In this document: positions 35,995-45,886 of the stretch, piece after piece
Layout: each line of letters opens with the position of its first letter
How positions within the stretch are numbered: position 1 is the first letter of the stretch
Assembly (NCBI GenBank): GCA_007859835.1
Contig: SJPJ01000001.1
Coordinates: 4,190,623 to 4,254,622, forward strand
DNA: 64,000 bases
DNA from: Novipirellula herctigrandis
GTDB lineage: Bacteria; Planctomycetota; Planctomycetia; Pirellulales; Pirellulaceae
Reading direction: 5' to 3'
Notes under the pieces: model-generated
What the model was told of the DNA's origin: nothing
Databases searched by the model: none
Seen by the model: the letters and a program-made list of their open reading frames with translations, nothing else
Program-made: the position numbers and the translations under genes

Positions 35995-37029
35995 GTGACA
36001 CAAACGCCATCAAAATCGCCACAACCGGGCGCATCACCCCGCCCGCCAGCGTCCAAATCTGGCAACGAGTCGGCCGCTGCGGCTGCGGCGGTCGCAGAAT
36101 TGGCCAAACGGATTATCGGCAATGTGGAGTTGGCGATCGTAGGCAAACGAAAACAATTGGTCCTTTCGCTCGTCGCCTGGCTTAGCGGTGGGCACATTCT
36201 GCTAGAAGATGTTCCAGGCGTCGCTAAAACAATGTTGGCCCGCGCATTGGCAGTCAGTGTCGGATGCCGATTTAAACGCGTTCAATGCACCCCGGATTTG
36301 TTGCCGACCGATGTCACTGGCACGTCGATTTTCAACCAAAAAACCGCTCAATTTGAGTTCCGCCCCGGTCCCGTCTTTACGCAAATCTTGTTAGCGGACG
36401 AAATCAACCGAGCGACACCGCGTACCCAAGCGTCGCTACTCGAAGCGATGGCCGAAGCTTGCGTCACCGTCGATGGCACCACTCATTCGCTCGATCCTCC
36501 GTTCTTAGTGATTGCCACACAAAACCCGGTCGACCATGAAGGAACCTTTCCGTTACCCGAGGCTCAGTTGGACCGATTCATGATGCGGTTCACCCTTGGT
36601 TACCCGTCGATGGAAGAGGAACTGCGAATGCTCGAACTGTTACGAGACAAACACCCGGTCGACAAATTAAAACCAGTTGCCGAAGCATTGGAATTGGTTC
36701 AAGCCCAATCCGAAATCAAAAAGGTTCATGTGGACCCGCGAGTTCGTCAATACTTGCTTCAAATTGTTCATCAAACGCGATTGAACTCGGACTTAGCACT
36801 CGGCGGCAGCCCTCGCGCAACGATTTCGTTGTTTCGTTGCTCGCAAGCGATGGCGGCGATTCGCGGCCGAACGTACGTGTTGCCGGACGATGTAAAACGA
36901 ATCGTTGCACCGGTGATGAATCATCGCTTGATCGTGCGGCCTGAAAGTCGATTGCGCAAAGTAACGGCAGAACACGTCCTCGAAGAAATCGTCAGCGAAA
37001 TCGCCGTACCGACAATCGATGCGAAGTAG
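35995..37029 (+). CDS. MoxR family AAA+ ATPase
   Basis: 344 residues from a GTG at 35995. A low-complexity Pro/Ser/Ala start is followed by the AAA+ core: EDVPGVAKT (Walker A, Lys78), [20 protein letters not shown] (Walker B and sensor), [22 protein letters not shown]. MoxR ATPases act as chaperones for membrane or secreted partners, usually with DUF58 and transglutaminase genes next door, as seen here. Its stop overlaps the DUF58 start by 11 bases. Confidence 0.93.
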   Translation: MTQTPSKSPQPGASPRPPASKSGNESAAAAAAVAELAKRIIGNVELAIVGKRKQLVLSLVAWLSGGHILLEDVPGVAKTMLARALAVSVGCRFKRVQCTPDLLPTDVTGTSIFNQKTAQFEFRPGPVFTQILLADEINRATPRTQASLLEAMAEACVTVDGTTHSLDPPFLVIATQNPVDHEGTFPLPEAQLDRFMMRFTLGYPSMEEELRMLELLRDKHPVDKLKPVAEALELVQAQSEIKKVHVDPRVRQYLLQIVHQTRLNSDLALGGSPRATISLFRCSQAMAAIRGRTYVLPDDVKRIVAPVMNHRLIVRPESRLRKVTAEHVLEEIVSEIAVPTIDAK

Positions 37030-38404
37030 GTTCGATGGAAAACGACTATTGAAACGCTCACCCGATACAAAATCGCCGCCGTCTGGTAGTCCAAACTTCG
37101 GACTTCTCGCTGGCGTTTGTACGTTGCTATTGGTGGGAATGCTATTCGGTGCATCGCTGTGGGTATTAGCCGGAATCGCCGCAGGCATCTTAGTCTTTGT
37201 CAATTCGCGTCTAGCACGGATCTGGTCCGATTCGGTAATCGCAACACGAAACACAGGTGACGTGGAACGAAAAATGGGCTCGCGAATCGATGTCGAAATC
37301 AAACTCACCAACCGAAGTCGTTTGCCAGTGGTTTGGGTTTTGGTTGAAGATCTGTTGCCGCGCCAAGCACTGATCTTTAACCCGCCTGCATTGGCTATTG
37401 AAGGGACGCGTGTGCAAGTGGTCATGCTGTGGGGCGGCCAAACCAAGACGCTCAGCTACGAAATCACTTGCAACCGAAGAGGCTATTACCAAATCGGTCC
37501 GACCGTTTTGGAAACCGGCGACTTAATGGGTTTGTATCGCCGCTATCGTGTTGGAACCACACCCCAATATGTCACGGTTTTGCCCAGCATCGTCCCACTA
37601 TCGACTTACGAAATTGGTTCACGCCGACCGATTGGCGAAATTCGGATGCGTGAAAATGTCATGGATGATCCAACGCGACTTCGCGGGATACGGCGCTGGC
37701 AACCCGGCGATCCCATGCGCAGCGTTCACTGGGCCGCGACGGCCCGAACCGGCACGCTACATAGCAAAATCTATGAACCTTCGTCGATTGCGGGCGCGAC
37801 CTTGGTGTTGGATCTGCACGCTGATACCAACCCGATAAAGCACGAGCCGGTTCGAACTGATTTGGCGATTACCACGGCAGCCTCGATCGCACATGCACTT
37901 CACGATGCGGGCGAGCCATTTGGATTAGCGACCAACGGCCGAGACGCCGCCGATCGAATCCGTAGCGAGGGATGGGTGGGCGATTATCGAGTCCGCGACG
38001 AGGTCACCGCAGCAGCTTCCATGCAATCCGAAAGTGATCGATTGCGGCCGATCCTTCAACCGGCGTCGCGAGGCCCGGTGGCGCTTCGCGAAATGACAGG
38101 GACGTTCGCTCGGTTGGAACGAACCGACGGATTGACCTTAGCAGAGCTGCTGACCGAAAGCGAATCGCAAATCTCAAGCGAAACGACCGTCTTGATCATA
38201 CTGCAAATGTGTCCACCCGAATCATTAGCCGCGATCTTGGGGTTAGCCCGTCGCGGTTGGGCCGTCGCTGTGATTATCAACACGCACGACATCAACGACT
38301 ACTCCGCAATTGCAGGGCCAATGATTGCTGGCCGAATCCCCACTTTTCACCTAGCTTCGGCCGATTTGATCGCCGATGTTTGCCGCCAAACGATGCTTCG
38401 CTAA
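37019..38404 (+). CDS. DUF58 protein
   Basis: 461 residues. Two hydrophobic segments (residues about 28-62) then the DUF58 core: [25 protein letters not shown] near residue 220, followed by a vWA-like domain ([13 protein letters not shown]). In the MoxR/DUF58/transglutaminase triad this is thought to be the substrate or partner of the MoxR ATPase; the actual reaction is unknown. The C-terminal part has no clear motif. Confidence 0.9.
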   Translation: MRSRFDGKRLLKRSPDTKSPPSGSPNFGLLAGVCTLLLVGMLFGASLWVLAGIAAGILVFVNSRLARIWSDSVIATRNTGDVERKMGSRIDVEIKLTNRSRLPVVWVLVEDLLPRQALIFNPPALAIEGTRVQVVMLWGGQTKTLSYEITCNRRGYYQIGPTVLETGDLMGLYRRYRVGTTPQYVTVLPSIVPLSTYEIGSRRPIGEIRMRENVMDDPTRLRGIRRWQPGDPMRSVHWAATARTGTLHSKIYEPSSIAGATLVLDLHADTNPIKHEPVRTDLAITTAASIAHALHDAGEPFGLATNGRDAADRIRSEGWVGDYRVRDEVTAAASMQSESDRLRPILQPASRGPVALREMTGTFARLERTDGLTLAELLTESESQISSETTVLIILQMCPPESLAAILGLARRGWAVAVIINTHDINDYSAIAGPMIAGRIPTFHLASADLIADVCRQTMLR

Positions 38405-38544
38405 ACGGCAAAGCACCCGACAGTCGGGTTTATGGTACTGCACCGATTGCACTAACGGAGCCATTTGTCCATTGGCAACTCTGATACAATAATCGAGTGC
38501 CAAAGGCAACGATGCAATTTCGATTCTCTGAGGAAATCCCAACC

Positions 38545-40695
38545 ATGCGTTCGCGACCAAGATGGATGCTCGTTTGGCTGACTCTGCTTTTGGCAGCCTT
38601 TGTGGGGCACTCGTTCAGCTCTTGGCCGGCAATCCTTGTGCTGCTTTCGCTCAGTCTACTTGGTATCGCTTTGACTTCGGCAAAGCAAGGTTCCGTCGCC
38701 TCTGATTCGCGGCCTGCCGCACCCTCTCTAGTGCATCGATTGTTCGTTTGGATCTTTGGGCTTTGCCTAGTGCTGTTGGTTTGCTCTACACGAGCCGTCC
38801 CGTACCTGCAAAACGCGAACTTCAATCCACTCAACTTAGGCGCCGATGTTTTGTCGCACGCCGCGCTAACAACGATCCTAATTCTTTTGGGCCTTCGCGC
38901 CGGGCAAGGCCATCCTGCAATGCTTGGGTTGGCGCTTGCCGCCACGTTGTTCTGTGCAGCCGCTGGCGGATCAAGCCAATCGATCCGTGGCCAAACCACC
39001 GTTGCCTTTTGTACTTGCACCGGTTTCCTGATTGCATCTCAAATCATTTTAGGACGCCAGGATCTCGAACTTCATCGCGAAAGTCGTTCTGGCCCTCGTG
39101 CTTCGCCGGGGTTTTCCGTTCTAGGGAATTGGAACCGCACATCAATGCTCTTGTCGACACTAACGCTCTCGGCGATCTTGATCAGCACCGGATTGCTGAC
39201 GCGCGCTACCAGCGAATCGCTTCCTCAGATTCAACAAATAGTTCACTCCAAACTGAAAAACTCGCTCGACCAAATGGTCAACGGTCAAGCGTTAACGGGA
39301 ACTCGCTATGTATTCGGCGCAACAATTGGCTCAATCCGCGGAAAATTGCTAGCCAATCCCAATGAGATTGCACTACGCGTCTTTTCAAATTCGTCGCCTG
39401 GCTACCTGCGAGGGCATGCTTTTGACAGCTACGCATCTGGACAATGGCAAACTTATCCTGAACACCAACCGCTGGAACACTTCCAGTCTTCCACGATCAA
39501 TCACTACACCGTTAGACCGAATGGGCCTGCAACGACGGCAATCGTCTCAAGCAATCGACTTCATTTGAAACGTTTCAATCTTTTCCCATCCATTAACACT
39601 GCGAACAATACCATCGAAGTCCGCAATGTTCCGTTAAAGGGTTCGACCATTTTTTTCCCCTTAGGCACACAATGGCTCGAAGCGAGCAGCATCGGTATTT
39701 CACTTTCTCACCAACAAACCGTGCTCCATGGCATCAACGTCAATTATCCCTATGTAGCAGGTGTAGCAAGTCGACCGGCGCCCGAGACTTTGGAACAAGA
39801 TCGCCAAAGACTTATGCTACTGGTTCCCGAAAAAGTCCGGATCGCCTGTCAGCCTATCGTCAATGACATTTGCGACGAGCAAAGCCCACCGCGAGAAAAA
39901 GCAAGACAAATCGAGTCATTTTTCGCAGCGAATTTTTCGTACTCACTCGAACATCCAAAGGCACCAAGCTCAGAAGATCCGCTACTCTATTTTCTTCAGA
40001 CACGGCATCAAGCTCACTGTGAATTCTTCGCCACCGCCACCGCGATGATGCTTCGCTGCGCAGGCGTACCCACTCGTTACGTTACGGGTTACGTTGCCGA
40101 TGAATGGGAACCAACCGACAGTTACTGGATCGCCAGAAATCGGGATGCTCACGCTTGGGTCGAAGCTTATGACCACGATTCTCGCACGTGGTTCCCAGTT
40201 GAATCCACACCCGGCAGACATTATCAAACACTTTCACTGGAGAACACGCAAAACTTGGCATCGGCGGTCAATTCAGAAGAATGGATTAATCAACAATCGG
40301 ATGACACTTCGTGGTTGTCGTCAGTTTGGTCATTCATGGCGGTCGTTCGATCAAGCAACCCTGTGTTGATTCTCTTTCAATTCGCGCAAGCCCCATTGTT
40401 CTTGCTGATAACCGTGATGCTTTGGCGACGTTACAATTCGCCGTCGGCAAATCAGGAAAACCCAGAGGACATTCGCAGTCGAAAGTTGCTACGGCGAGTC
40501 GACCGCCGAATGCGTCGATTGTCGCTCGTTCGTGGGAGTTCTGAAACGATGCATCAATTTGCAAACCGAATTGAAAACAGCTACGTCAATCAACAAGTCG
40601 ACGCGACTGAGTGGCCAACAAACACGGCCAATTGGTATCGACAATTTGCCGAAGCTCGCTACCGTGGAGAGCAACCACCGGAAATCTCGTCCTAG
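38545..40695 (+). CDS. TgpA-like transglutaminase membrane protein
   Basis: 716 residues from the ATG at 38545, with GAGGA ten bases ahead; a GTG at 38497 is possible. About six hydrophobic segments fill the first 190 residues or so, then a large exported part. The core motifs HQAHCEFFATATAMMLRCAGVPTRYVTG (catalytic Cys), ARNRDAHAWVEAYD (His) and WFPVESTPG (Asp/Glu site) fit the transglutaminase-like family. One more membrane span follows near residue 620. The third gene of the triad. Its likely target is extracellular protein or peptide crosslinking, or proteolysis. Confidence 0.88.
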   Translation: MRSRPRWMLVWLTLLLAAFVGHSFSSWPAILVLLSLSLLGIALTSAKQGSVASDSRPAAPSLVHRLFVWIFGLCLVLLVCSTRAVPYLQNANFNPLNLGADVLSHAALTTILILLGLRAGQGHPAMLGLALAATLFCAAAGGSSQSIRGQTTVAFCTCTGFLIASQIILGRQDLELHRESRSGPRASPGFSVLGNWNRTSMLLSTLTLSAILISTGLLTRATSESLPQIQQIVHSKLKNSLDQMVNGQALTGTRYVFGATIGSIRGKLLANPNEIALRVFSNSSPGYLRGHAFDSYASGQWQTYPEHQPLEHFQSSTINHYTVRPNGPATTAIVSSNRLHLKRFNLFPSINTANNTIEVRNVPLKGSTIFFPLGTQWLEASSIGISLSHQQTVLHGINVNYPYVAGVASRPAPETLEQDRQRLMLLVPEKVRIACQPIVNDICDEQSPPREKARQIESFFAANFSYSLEHPKAPSSEDPLLYFLQTRHQAHCEFFATATAMMLRCAGVPTRYVTGYVADEWEPTDSYWIARNRDAHAWVEAYDHDSRTWFPVESTPGRHYQTLSLENTQNLASAVNSEEWINQQSDDTSWLSSVWSFMAVVRSSNPVLILFQFAQAPLFLLITVMLWRRYNSPSANQENPEDIRSRKLLRRVDRRMRRLSLVRGSSETMHQFANRIENSYVNQQVDATEWPTNTANWYRQFAEARYRGEQPPEISS

Positions 40696-40777
40696 GCGTT
40701 GCACGAAGCATTACAGTACGACGCCAATGCGAATACATGCTGGAAACGAAAAGCCAAATCAAGGATTCTGCACTGTT

Positions 40778-41113
40778 CTACGATGACGGAAAGAACCCCG
40801 GCAGCTTTGCAACATAGAAACTGCAGTGCGGACATACGTGGGATGATTCGGGGATGAGCTTTTGACACTGCGGACACGGCCGCGTGGTTGGGCGTTTATT
40901 TGGAGGCGGCGGAAGCGGGGGAACGTCGCCAAGAATGGCCATCACTCCTGAGTCGGATATCGGTGGCTTCGTTGGAACCTCAAACAAAAACTCCGTTGCA
41001 CATTTGGGACACCGCACCATTCGCCCCAGCAATTCTTTGCCCCCACGAACGTGATGACCCGAAGGGCAACTTGCCGTAACGCTTTCAGGTTGGGAGGCGT
41101 TTTCATTCATCAC
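40778..41113 (-). CDS. Small double zinc-ribbon protein
   Basis: 111 residues. Two metal sites are visible: ASCPSGHHVRG...VRCPKCATEF and RPCPQCQKLIPESSHVCPHCSF, joined by a Pro-rich linker (PPLPPPP). No membrane span. Such small ribbon proteins occur in planctomycetes as single genes of unknown role, perhaps binding nucleic acid or another protein. It converges with the transglutaminase gene. Confidence 0.7.
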   Translation of the reverse strand: MMNENASQPESVTASCPSGHHVRGGKELLGRMVRCPKCATEFLFEVPTKPPISDSGVMAILGDVPPLPPPPNKRPTTRPCPQCQKLIPESSHVCPHCSFYVAKLPGFFPSS

Positions 41114-41323
41114 ATCAATCCTTTACCTACTTACAGCGAATCAAGTGCAACGATTTTCGCAGCGGGCTTCGAATTGCCGTTAGGTGGGATGTTAAGTGGG
41201 GATCCACAAATGACCTTGTTTGCCCCCTGACGTTCATGGAAGGTTTCATATTATTCTACCATTCTAAATCAAACCGGGCCTTCCAAAATGGAAACGGTTA
41301 CTTATGAAATCAGAGGAAACATT

Positions 41324-42343
41324 GTGAATAATGCGATGAGATGTTTTTGGGTCGAGAAAACCGAATCGGGCGAAATCAATACTTCGGTCACCGAGAAACC
41401 GATTTCCATTCTCGATGACGCTAAATCCGGATCAAAAACGGACTCGCCCCACGTTCGGGTCCGCGTCAATTTGTCCTCACTAAATTACAAGGATGCTTTA
41501 GCTGCCACCGGGCATCCGGGAATCGTACGCCGCTTCCCTCACATTCCGGGAATTGATTCGGTTGGACACGTGGTTGCCAGCGAAGATGCCGCGTTTGCCA
41601 TTGGTGACGAAGTCATAGTGACCGGCAACGATTTGGGGGTGGGACATTTAGGCGCATGGGCAGAAATGATTGACGTACCAAGTCAATGGGTTTTGCCTCT
41701 CCCGAAAACATTGTCGCCCCTCGAAGCGATGACGCTTGGAACCGCGGGTTTTACGGCTGCACAATCCGTACAAGCTTTGATCAGTCATGGTGTGACATCC
41801 GATTCGGGCAGCGTCATCGTGACTGGCGCAACAGGAGGCGTTGCCAGTATTTCACTGGAAATCCTCAATAAGCTTGGTTACAAAACCATCGCAGTCACAG
41901 GCAAGAAAGAACAACACCAGTCCCTACTCGATCGCGGCGTTGATGAGGTGCTCACACGATCTGATTTTGTCGACAAGAGCAACCGACCTTTGCTGAGCGG
42001 AAAATATGCCGGAGCCATCGATACCGTTGGTGGCTCGATGCTTGAAACCGTCTTGAAGTCGATCTCTTACCGAGGCTGTGTCACGGCATGCGGTATGGCT
42101 GGTGGAGCAGAATTGCACACCACTGTCCACCCATTCATTCTCCGCGGCATTACCCTGTGCGGCATTGACTCAGCAATGTGCCCGATGCCCAAACGAAAAG
42201 AGATTTGGGAAAAACTATCAGGCGAGTGGAAACTCGATGGCATCGAATCATTGACAACGAAGGTCCCCTTGGAACAAACCCCGGCATGGGTCGAGCGAAT
42301 CCTCGCCGGCGGTGTCACAGGGCGTGTCGTGGTTGAGTTGTAG
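41324..42343 (+). CDS. YhdH/AcuI-type acryloyl-CoA reductase-like oxidoreductase
   Basis: 339 residues from the GTG at 41324, which has GAGG seven bases ahead; the ATG at 41336 is an alternative. Zinc-free MDR fold: SSLNYKDALAATGHPGI, VIVTGATGGVASISLEILNKLGY (NADPH site) and YRGCVTACGMAGGAELHTTVHPFILRG match the YhdH/YhfP/AcuI group that reduces acryloyl-CoA to propionyl-CoA. Interesting beside the propionyl-CoA block 3.5 kb away, but the enzyme could also act on quinones or other enoyl-CoAs. Confidence 0.88.
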   Translation: MNNAMRCFWVEKTESGEINTSVTEKPISILDDAKSGSKTDSPHVRVRVNLSSLNYKDALAATGHPGIVRRFPHIPGIDSVGHVVASEDAAFAIGDEVIVTGNDLGVGHLGAWAEMIDVPSQWVLPLPKTLSPLEAMTLGTAGFTAAQSVQALISHGVTSDSGSVIVTGATGGVASISLEILNKLGYKTIAVTGKKEQHQSLLDRGVDEVLTRSDFVDKSNRPLLSGKYAGAIDTVGGSMLETVLKSISYRGCVTACGMAGGAELHTTVHPFILRGITLCGIDSAMCPMPKRKEIWEKLSGEWKLDGIESLTTKVPLEQTPAWVERILAGGVTGRVVVEL

Positions 42344-42452
42344 GCTAAGTGGTGGTTTTGCCCCACAACGACCGGCCTTAAGCGGTTACAATACACTCGG
42401 GATGAACAAACATGTTTGCCCCGAGTGTTTCTATTTGTGCATGCAGGCCTCC

Positions 42453-42485
42453 TTCTGGAGACCGTGCCTTTCTGGAGACCGTGCC
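42453..42485 (+). repeat. 17-bp tandem duplication at the pilT ribosome-binding site
   Basis: ttctggagaccgtgcc occurs at 42453-42468 and again at 42470-42485, period 17. Each copy holds a GGAG, so there are two candidate Shine-Dalgarno sites 17 bases apart ahead of the pilT ATG at 42487; the second has the better spacing. Confidence 0.85.
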
Positions 42486-42486
42486 G

Positions 42487-43608
42487 ATGACACCGCTTCA
42501 AGCCCCTCGCGACGAGATTCGTTTGCTATTAGCGTTCGTTAGCAAAAACGAAGCGTCGGACCTTCATCTGAAAGTGGGCTTGCCTCCTTTCATTCGCATC
42601 GGCGGACAATTGCGGCATCTCGATGTGCACCCCCTTCCATCGTCTGAGTACATCATGGAAATGATGGCGGAGATCATGCCGAAATCGCGGCTTGAAGAGT
42701 ACAAGGAACTCGGCAGTGCCGACTTTGCAGTCTTGGCCGAAAGTGGTGATCGTTTTCGAGTCAATGCGTTTCGGTCGGATGGCCAAATGCACGCGGCCCT
42801 GCGCCGTGTCCAACACATCATTCCTGACTTTGCCGAATTGCAGTTGCCAAGTGTCTACGAAGAGACCATCGGAAAGACTCACGATGGTTTAATCATCGTC
42901 AGCGGTGTCACCGGAAGTGGAAAAAGCAGCACATTGGCGGCGATGCTCGATCACATCAATACGCACCAAAACATGCATGTGATCACGATTGAAGATCCAA
43001 TCGAATTTCGGTTCCAATCCAAGAAGTCAATCATTTCGCAGCGTGAAATTGGGATTGATGTCCCCAACTACGCTCATGCCCTTCGTTACGTCGTGCGTCA
43101 AGATCCCGACTGTATCTTGATTGGGGAACTTCGTGACAAAGAAACCATTTTGGCGGCCATCCAAGCAGCCGAAACCGGTCACTTAGTACTCGCATCAATG
43201 CACTGTAGCGACGCCGAACAATCGTTCAGTCGCATTCTCGAATTCTTCCCGCAAGAAGAACACGCGTTTATTCGCTCATCATTAGCGAATAGTCTGCGAG
43301 CAATCATGTGCCAACGCCTGGTAAAGGGCGCAAACGAGGGCGAACGTTTTCCAGCAACGGAAGTTCTGTTGAACAATTCGCTGGTAAAAGAGAGAATCCT
43401 AAACTCTCAAGACGACGATATTCCTGCTATCTTAAATGTGTGTCATGACGAAGGGATGCGTAACTTTACGTATTCGCTATGCGAACTCGTCAATGCAGGA
43501 GCGATTTCGAAAGAGGTAGCAATTGAATATGCACCGCACCGCGAAGCCTTAATTTCGCTACTCAAAGGAATCGACACTGCTGGCGCAGGACTCGTTTCAC
43601 GCGTCTGA
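42487..43608 (+). CDS. pilT: PilT-type retraction ATPase
   Basis: 373 residues from the ATG at 42487. SGVTGSGKSSTLAAML (Walker A), HVITIEDPIEF (Asp box), DCILIGELRDKETILAAI (Walker B) and AAETGHLVLASMH (His box) are all clear. It retracts type IV pili or acts in secretion. The usual C-terminal AIRNLIRE motif is not visible (ERILNSQDDDIPAIL is in its place), so retraction in the classical sense is uncertain. No pilus gene adjoins it. Confidence 0.88.
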   Translation: MTPLQAPRDEIRLLLAFVSKNEASDLHLKVGLPPFIRIGGQLRHLDVHPLPSSEYIMEMMAEIMPKSRLEEYKELGSADFAVLAESGDRFRVNAFRSDGQMHAALRRVQHIIPDFAELQLPSVYEETIGKTHDGLIIVSGVTGSGKSSTLAAMLDHINTHQNMHVITIEDPIEFRFQSKKSIISQREIGIDVPNYAHALRYVVRQDPDCILIGELRDKETILAAIQAAETGHLVLASMHCSDAEQSFSRILEFFPQEEHAFIRSSLANSLRAIMCQRLVKGANEGERFPATEVLLNNSLVKERILNSQDDDIPAILNVCHDEGMRNFTYSLCELVNAGAISKEVAIEYAPHREALISLLKGIDTAGAGLVSRV

Positions 43609-43651
43609 TTCTCACTGCCCCCCCAAATAACACCCGATCGGGTGATCGATT

Positions 43652-45187
43652 ATGAATTCTGTGCACCTCAATCTATTTGCATGTATGTCCACAATTTGCC
43701 TTGTGCTCGGTGCGCCGAGTCAAGCGGCAGACCAACTACAATGGGGACAACCGCACACTCGCAACATGATTTCGCACGAAACAAACTTGCCCGACAACTT
43801 TGATTTAGAGACAGGCGAGAACATCAAATGGTCTGCTCCCCTGGGAACAAATGCGTATGGTTCCCCCGTAATTGCTTCTGGCAAGGTGCTCATCGGTGCC
43901 AACAATGCTGTTCCCCGAGACGCTCGGCATGTGGGAGACCGAAGTGTGCTGCTTTGCTTGAACGAGAATGACGGCAGTTTGTGCTGGCAACTTGCGGTGC
44001 CCCGAATCGAGGGAGGTGACATCTACAAAGACTGGCCGAATATCGGCATGTGCTCGCCACCGACGGTCGAAGGCGATCGTGTCTATACGGTAACAAATCG
44101 CTTCGAAGTCGCATGCCTCGACCTTCAAGGCCAAGCCAACGGCAATGATGGCCCTTACGTTGATGAAGGCATGCATATGGCTTTAAAGGAATCAGGCAAA
44201 CAATCGATCGATCCCGAGCCAATGGAAATAACGAATATCGACGCAGACCTTCTCTGGATTTTTGACATGCCAGCCGAAGTCGGTGCGTATCCTCACGACG
44301 GTGCACATAGCAGCATCTTGCTCGACGGTGAAAACCTCTACGTCAATACATGCAACGGCGTAGACAACACACACGCGGTGATTCGATCTCCCGATGCCCC
44401 AAGTTTGATTGCGATAGACAAACAAACGGGGCGGCTAGTCGGTCAAGACACTGAACGCATTGGCCCGCAAATTTTCCATTCCACTTGGTCATCACCGGCG
44501 ATGGGCCAAATTGATGGACGCCGACTCGTTTTCTTTGCCGGTGGCGATGGCATTCTATACGCTTTCAACGCGCTCGACTCAAAAGGAACCAGCGTGCCAG
44601 TTGAGTTCGAACGCCGTTGGCGATTTGACTTCGATCCCACCGCGCCGAAGAAAGATATTCACAGTTACCTAAGAAATCGTCGCGAAGGGCCGAGTAATAT
44701 CAAGAGTATGCCGGTACTCGATCATCAGCGGCTATACGTCACCGGCGGTGGCGACATTTGGTGGGGGAAAAAGAAGGCTTGGTTAGTCTGCATTGATGCG
44801 ACTCAATCGGGCGACATCACGCACTCAGCGAGACAATGGACTTACCCGCTCGAAAACCACGCTTGCAGTACTCCATCGATTTATAATGGAATGGTGTTTG
44901 TCGCTGACTGTGGCGGCAAGCTTCATTGTGTCGATGCCAAGACAGGAGAAGCTTACTGGAAAATTGACCTTGGCCGCGACGTATGGGGATCGACCTTGGT
45001 GGCCGATGGGAAAGTTTACGTAGGAACACGAGCCGGGGATTTCTGGATCGTGGCTGCCGCTAAAGAGAAGCAGGTCTTAAGCCATAAGAAATTTGATGCT
45101 CCGATCGCATCCACCCCCGTTGCAGCAAACGGGGTCTTGTATGTTGCAACGCTAGAGCAGTTATACGCGATCGAACAAGCTCGCTGA
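43652..45187 (+). CDS. PQQ-like beta-propeller protein, secreted
   Basis: 511 residues. Signal peptide near residues 8-26, then eight-blade-type repeats with aromatic pairs (for example GSVLICLN-like and the last AWLVCIDAT, YKLHCVDAKTG, FVAAAKEK-like). These repeats bind PQQ or just form a scaffold (BamB-like). No quinoprotein active-site Asp/Ca motif is obvious, so it may be a structural or lipoprotein-assembly factor. It follows pilT by 43 bases and could share its transcript. Confidence 0.8.
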   Translation: MNSVHLNLFACMSTICLVLGAPSQAADQLQWGQPHTRNMISHETNLPDNFDLETGENIKWSAPLGTNAYGSPVIASGKVLIGANNAVPRDARHVGDRSVLLCLNENDGSLCWQLAVPRIEGGDIYKDWPNIGMCSPPTVEGDRVYTVTNRFEVACLDLQGQANGNDGPYVDEGMHMALKESGKQSIDPEPMEITNIDADLLWIFDMPAEVGAYPHDGAHSSILLDGENLYVNTCNGVDNTHAVIRSPDAPSLIAIDKQTGRLVGQDTERIGPQIFHSTWSSPAMGQIDGRRLVFFAGGDGILYAFNALDSKGTSVPVEFERRWRFDFDPTAPKKDIHSYLRNRREGPSNIKSMPVLDHQRLYVTGGGDIWWGKKKAWLVCIDATQSGDITHSARQWTYPLENHACSTPSIYNGMVFVADCGGKLHCVDAKTGEAYWKIDLGRDVWGSTLVADGKVYVGTRAGDFWIVAAAKEKQVLSHKKFDAPIASTPVAANGVLYVATLEQLYAIEQAR

Positions 45188-45252
45188 CACGGCGACATTT
45201 GTTGCGGAAAATCGAATCCACAACACCGCAACCGGTGATTCAGAATCAAGAT

Positions 45253-45570
45253 CTATTGACCTAAAAAGGTTCGGCGGAGCCAAGCGTTCTTTCGACGTTC
45301 AAGTTCCATCAGCTCACTGAACAAGCCACCTCTCTGCACTGGCGATGAGGTCGACCATGTCGGGTAGTTGCTGCGATAACTCGGCACCGTATTGCCACCC
45401 CAACCCGGTTGAGAAGAGTAGCGATACATAGGCTGCGGTGTCGGATACACATCTCCAATTGGCGCTGTGTAATAAGGAGCGCTTCGAAGCCCCACGTTTT
45501 GAGCTTGGGCGGTTCCGAGAAAACTAAGGACCAAACCCGTGGCCAGAATGGCGATTGCGTATTTTTTCAT
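45253..45570 (-). CDS. Small secreted protein, Tyr/Pro-rich
   Basis: 105 residues. A clean signal peptide (MKKYAIAILATGLVLSFLGTAQA) is followed by a Ser/Tyr/Pro-rich stretch (PTPQPMYRYSSQPGW) and a more conserved-looking end RRKNAWLRRTFLG. No domain recognised. Similar short tyrosine-rich secreted proteins are common in planctomycetes and may coat the envelope. Convergent with the PQQ gene. Confidence 0.65.
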   Translation of the reverse strand: MKKYAIAILATGLVLSFLGTAQAQNVGLRSAPYYTAPIGDVYPTPQPMYRYSSQPGWGGNTVPSYRSNYPTWSTSSPVQRGGLFSELMELERRKNAWLRRTFLGQ

Positions 45571-45886
45571 TTTGATTGACCGAAGGTAACTTTTGTAAAC
45601 AAACGAACCTTGTGGCCCGTCATTAGAAGCTACTGCATCGTTATCGCAAATGCAGAGAAGATCAGACGGTTACGTTGAATGAATCGCTGATCACAAAACC
45701 GGTCTTAACGAATGTTCCGGCGCAGTTCGTACACTCGCCAAGAGTGTGCACAAAACCACACCCTCACTCCGGCTCACTTGGCACGCAGAAAATGCGTTTT
45801 GGATTTGGCAGTGATCCACAAGCTAAAACGCCCTGCTGGCATGTTCGGCAGAAGCGTTAATACCCGTTTACTGGTCCAGGGCAACC
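45571..45886. other. Intergenic region before mmdB, with terminator-like hairpin
   Basis: 316 bases between the small secreted protein and the end of mmdB. Near 45825-45858 the minus strand forms an AACGC/GCGTT stem with an inner CTGC/GCAG pair, followed by TTTT: a plausible terminator for the mmdB transcript. Small open frames here (45675-45860) look spurious. Nothing else recognised. Confidence 0.45.

Noticed and set aside
45675-45860. 61-residue plus-strand frame in the gap before mmdB
   Set aside because: No Shine-Dalgarno, random-looking composition, and it crosses the terminator-like hairpin.
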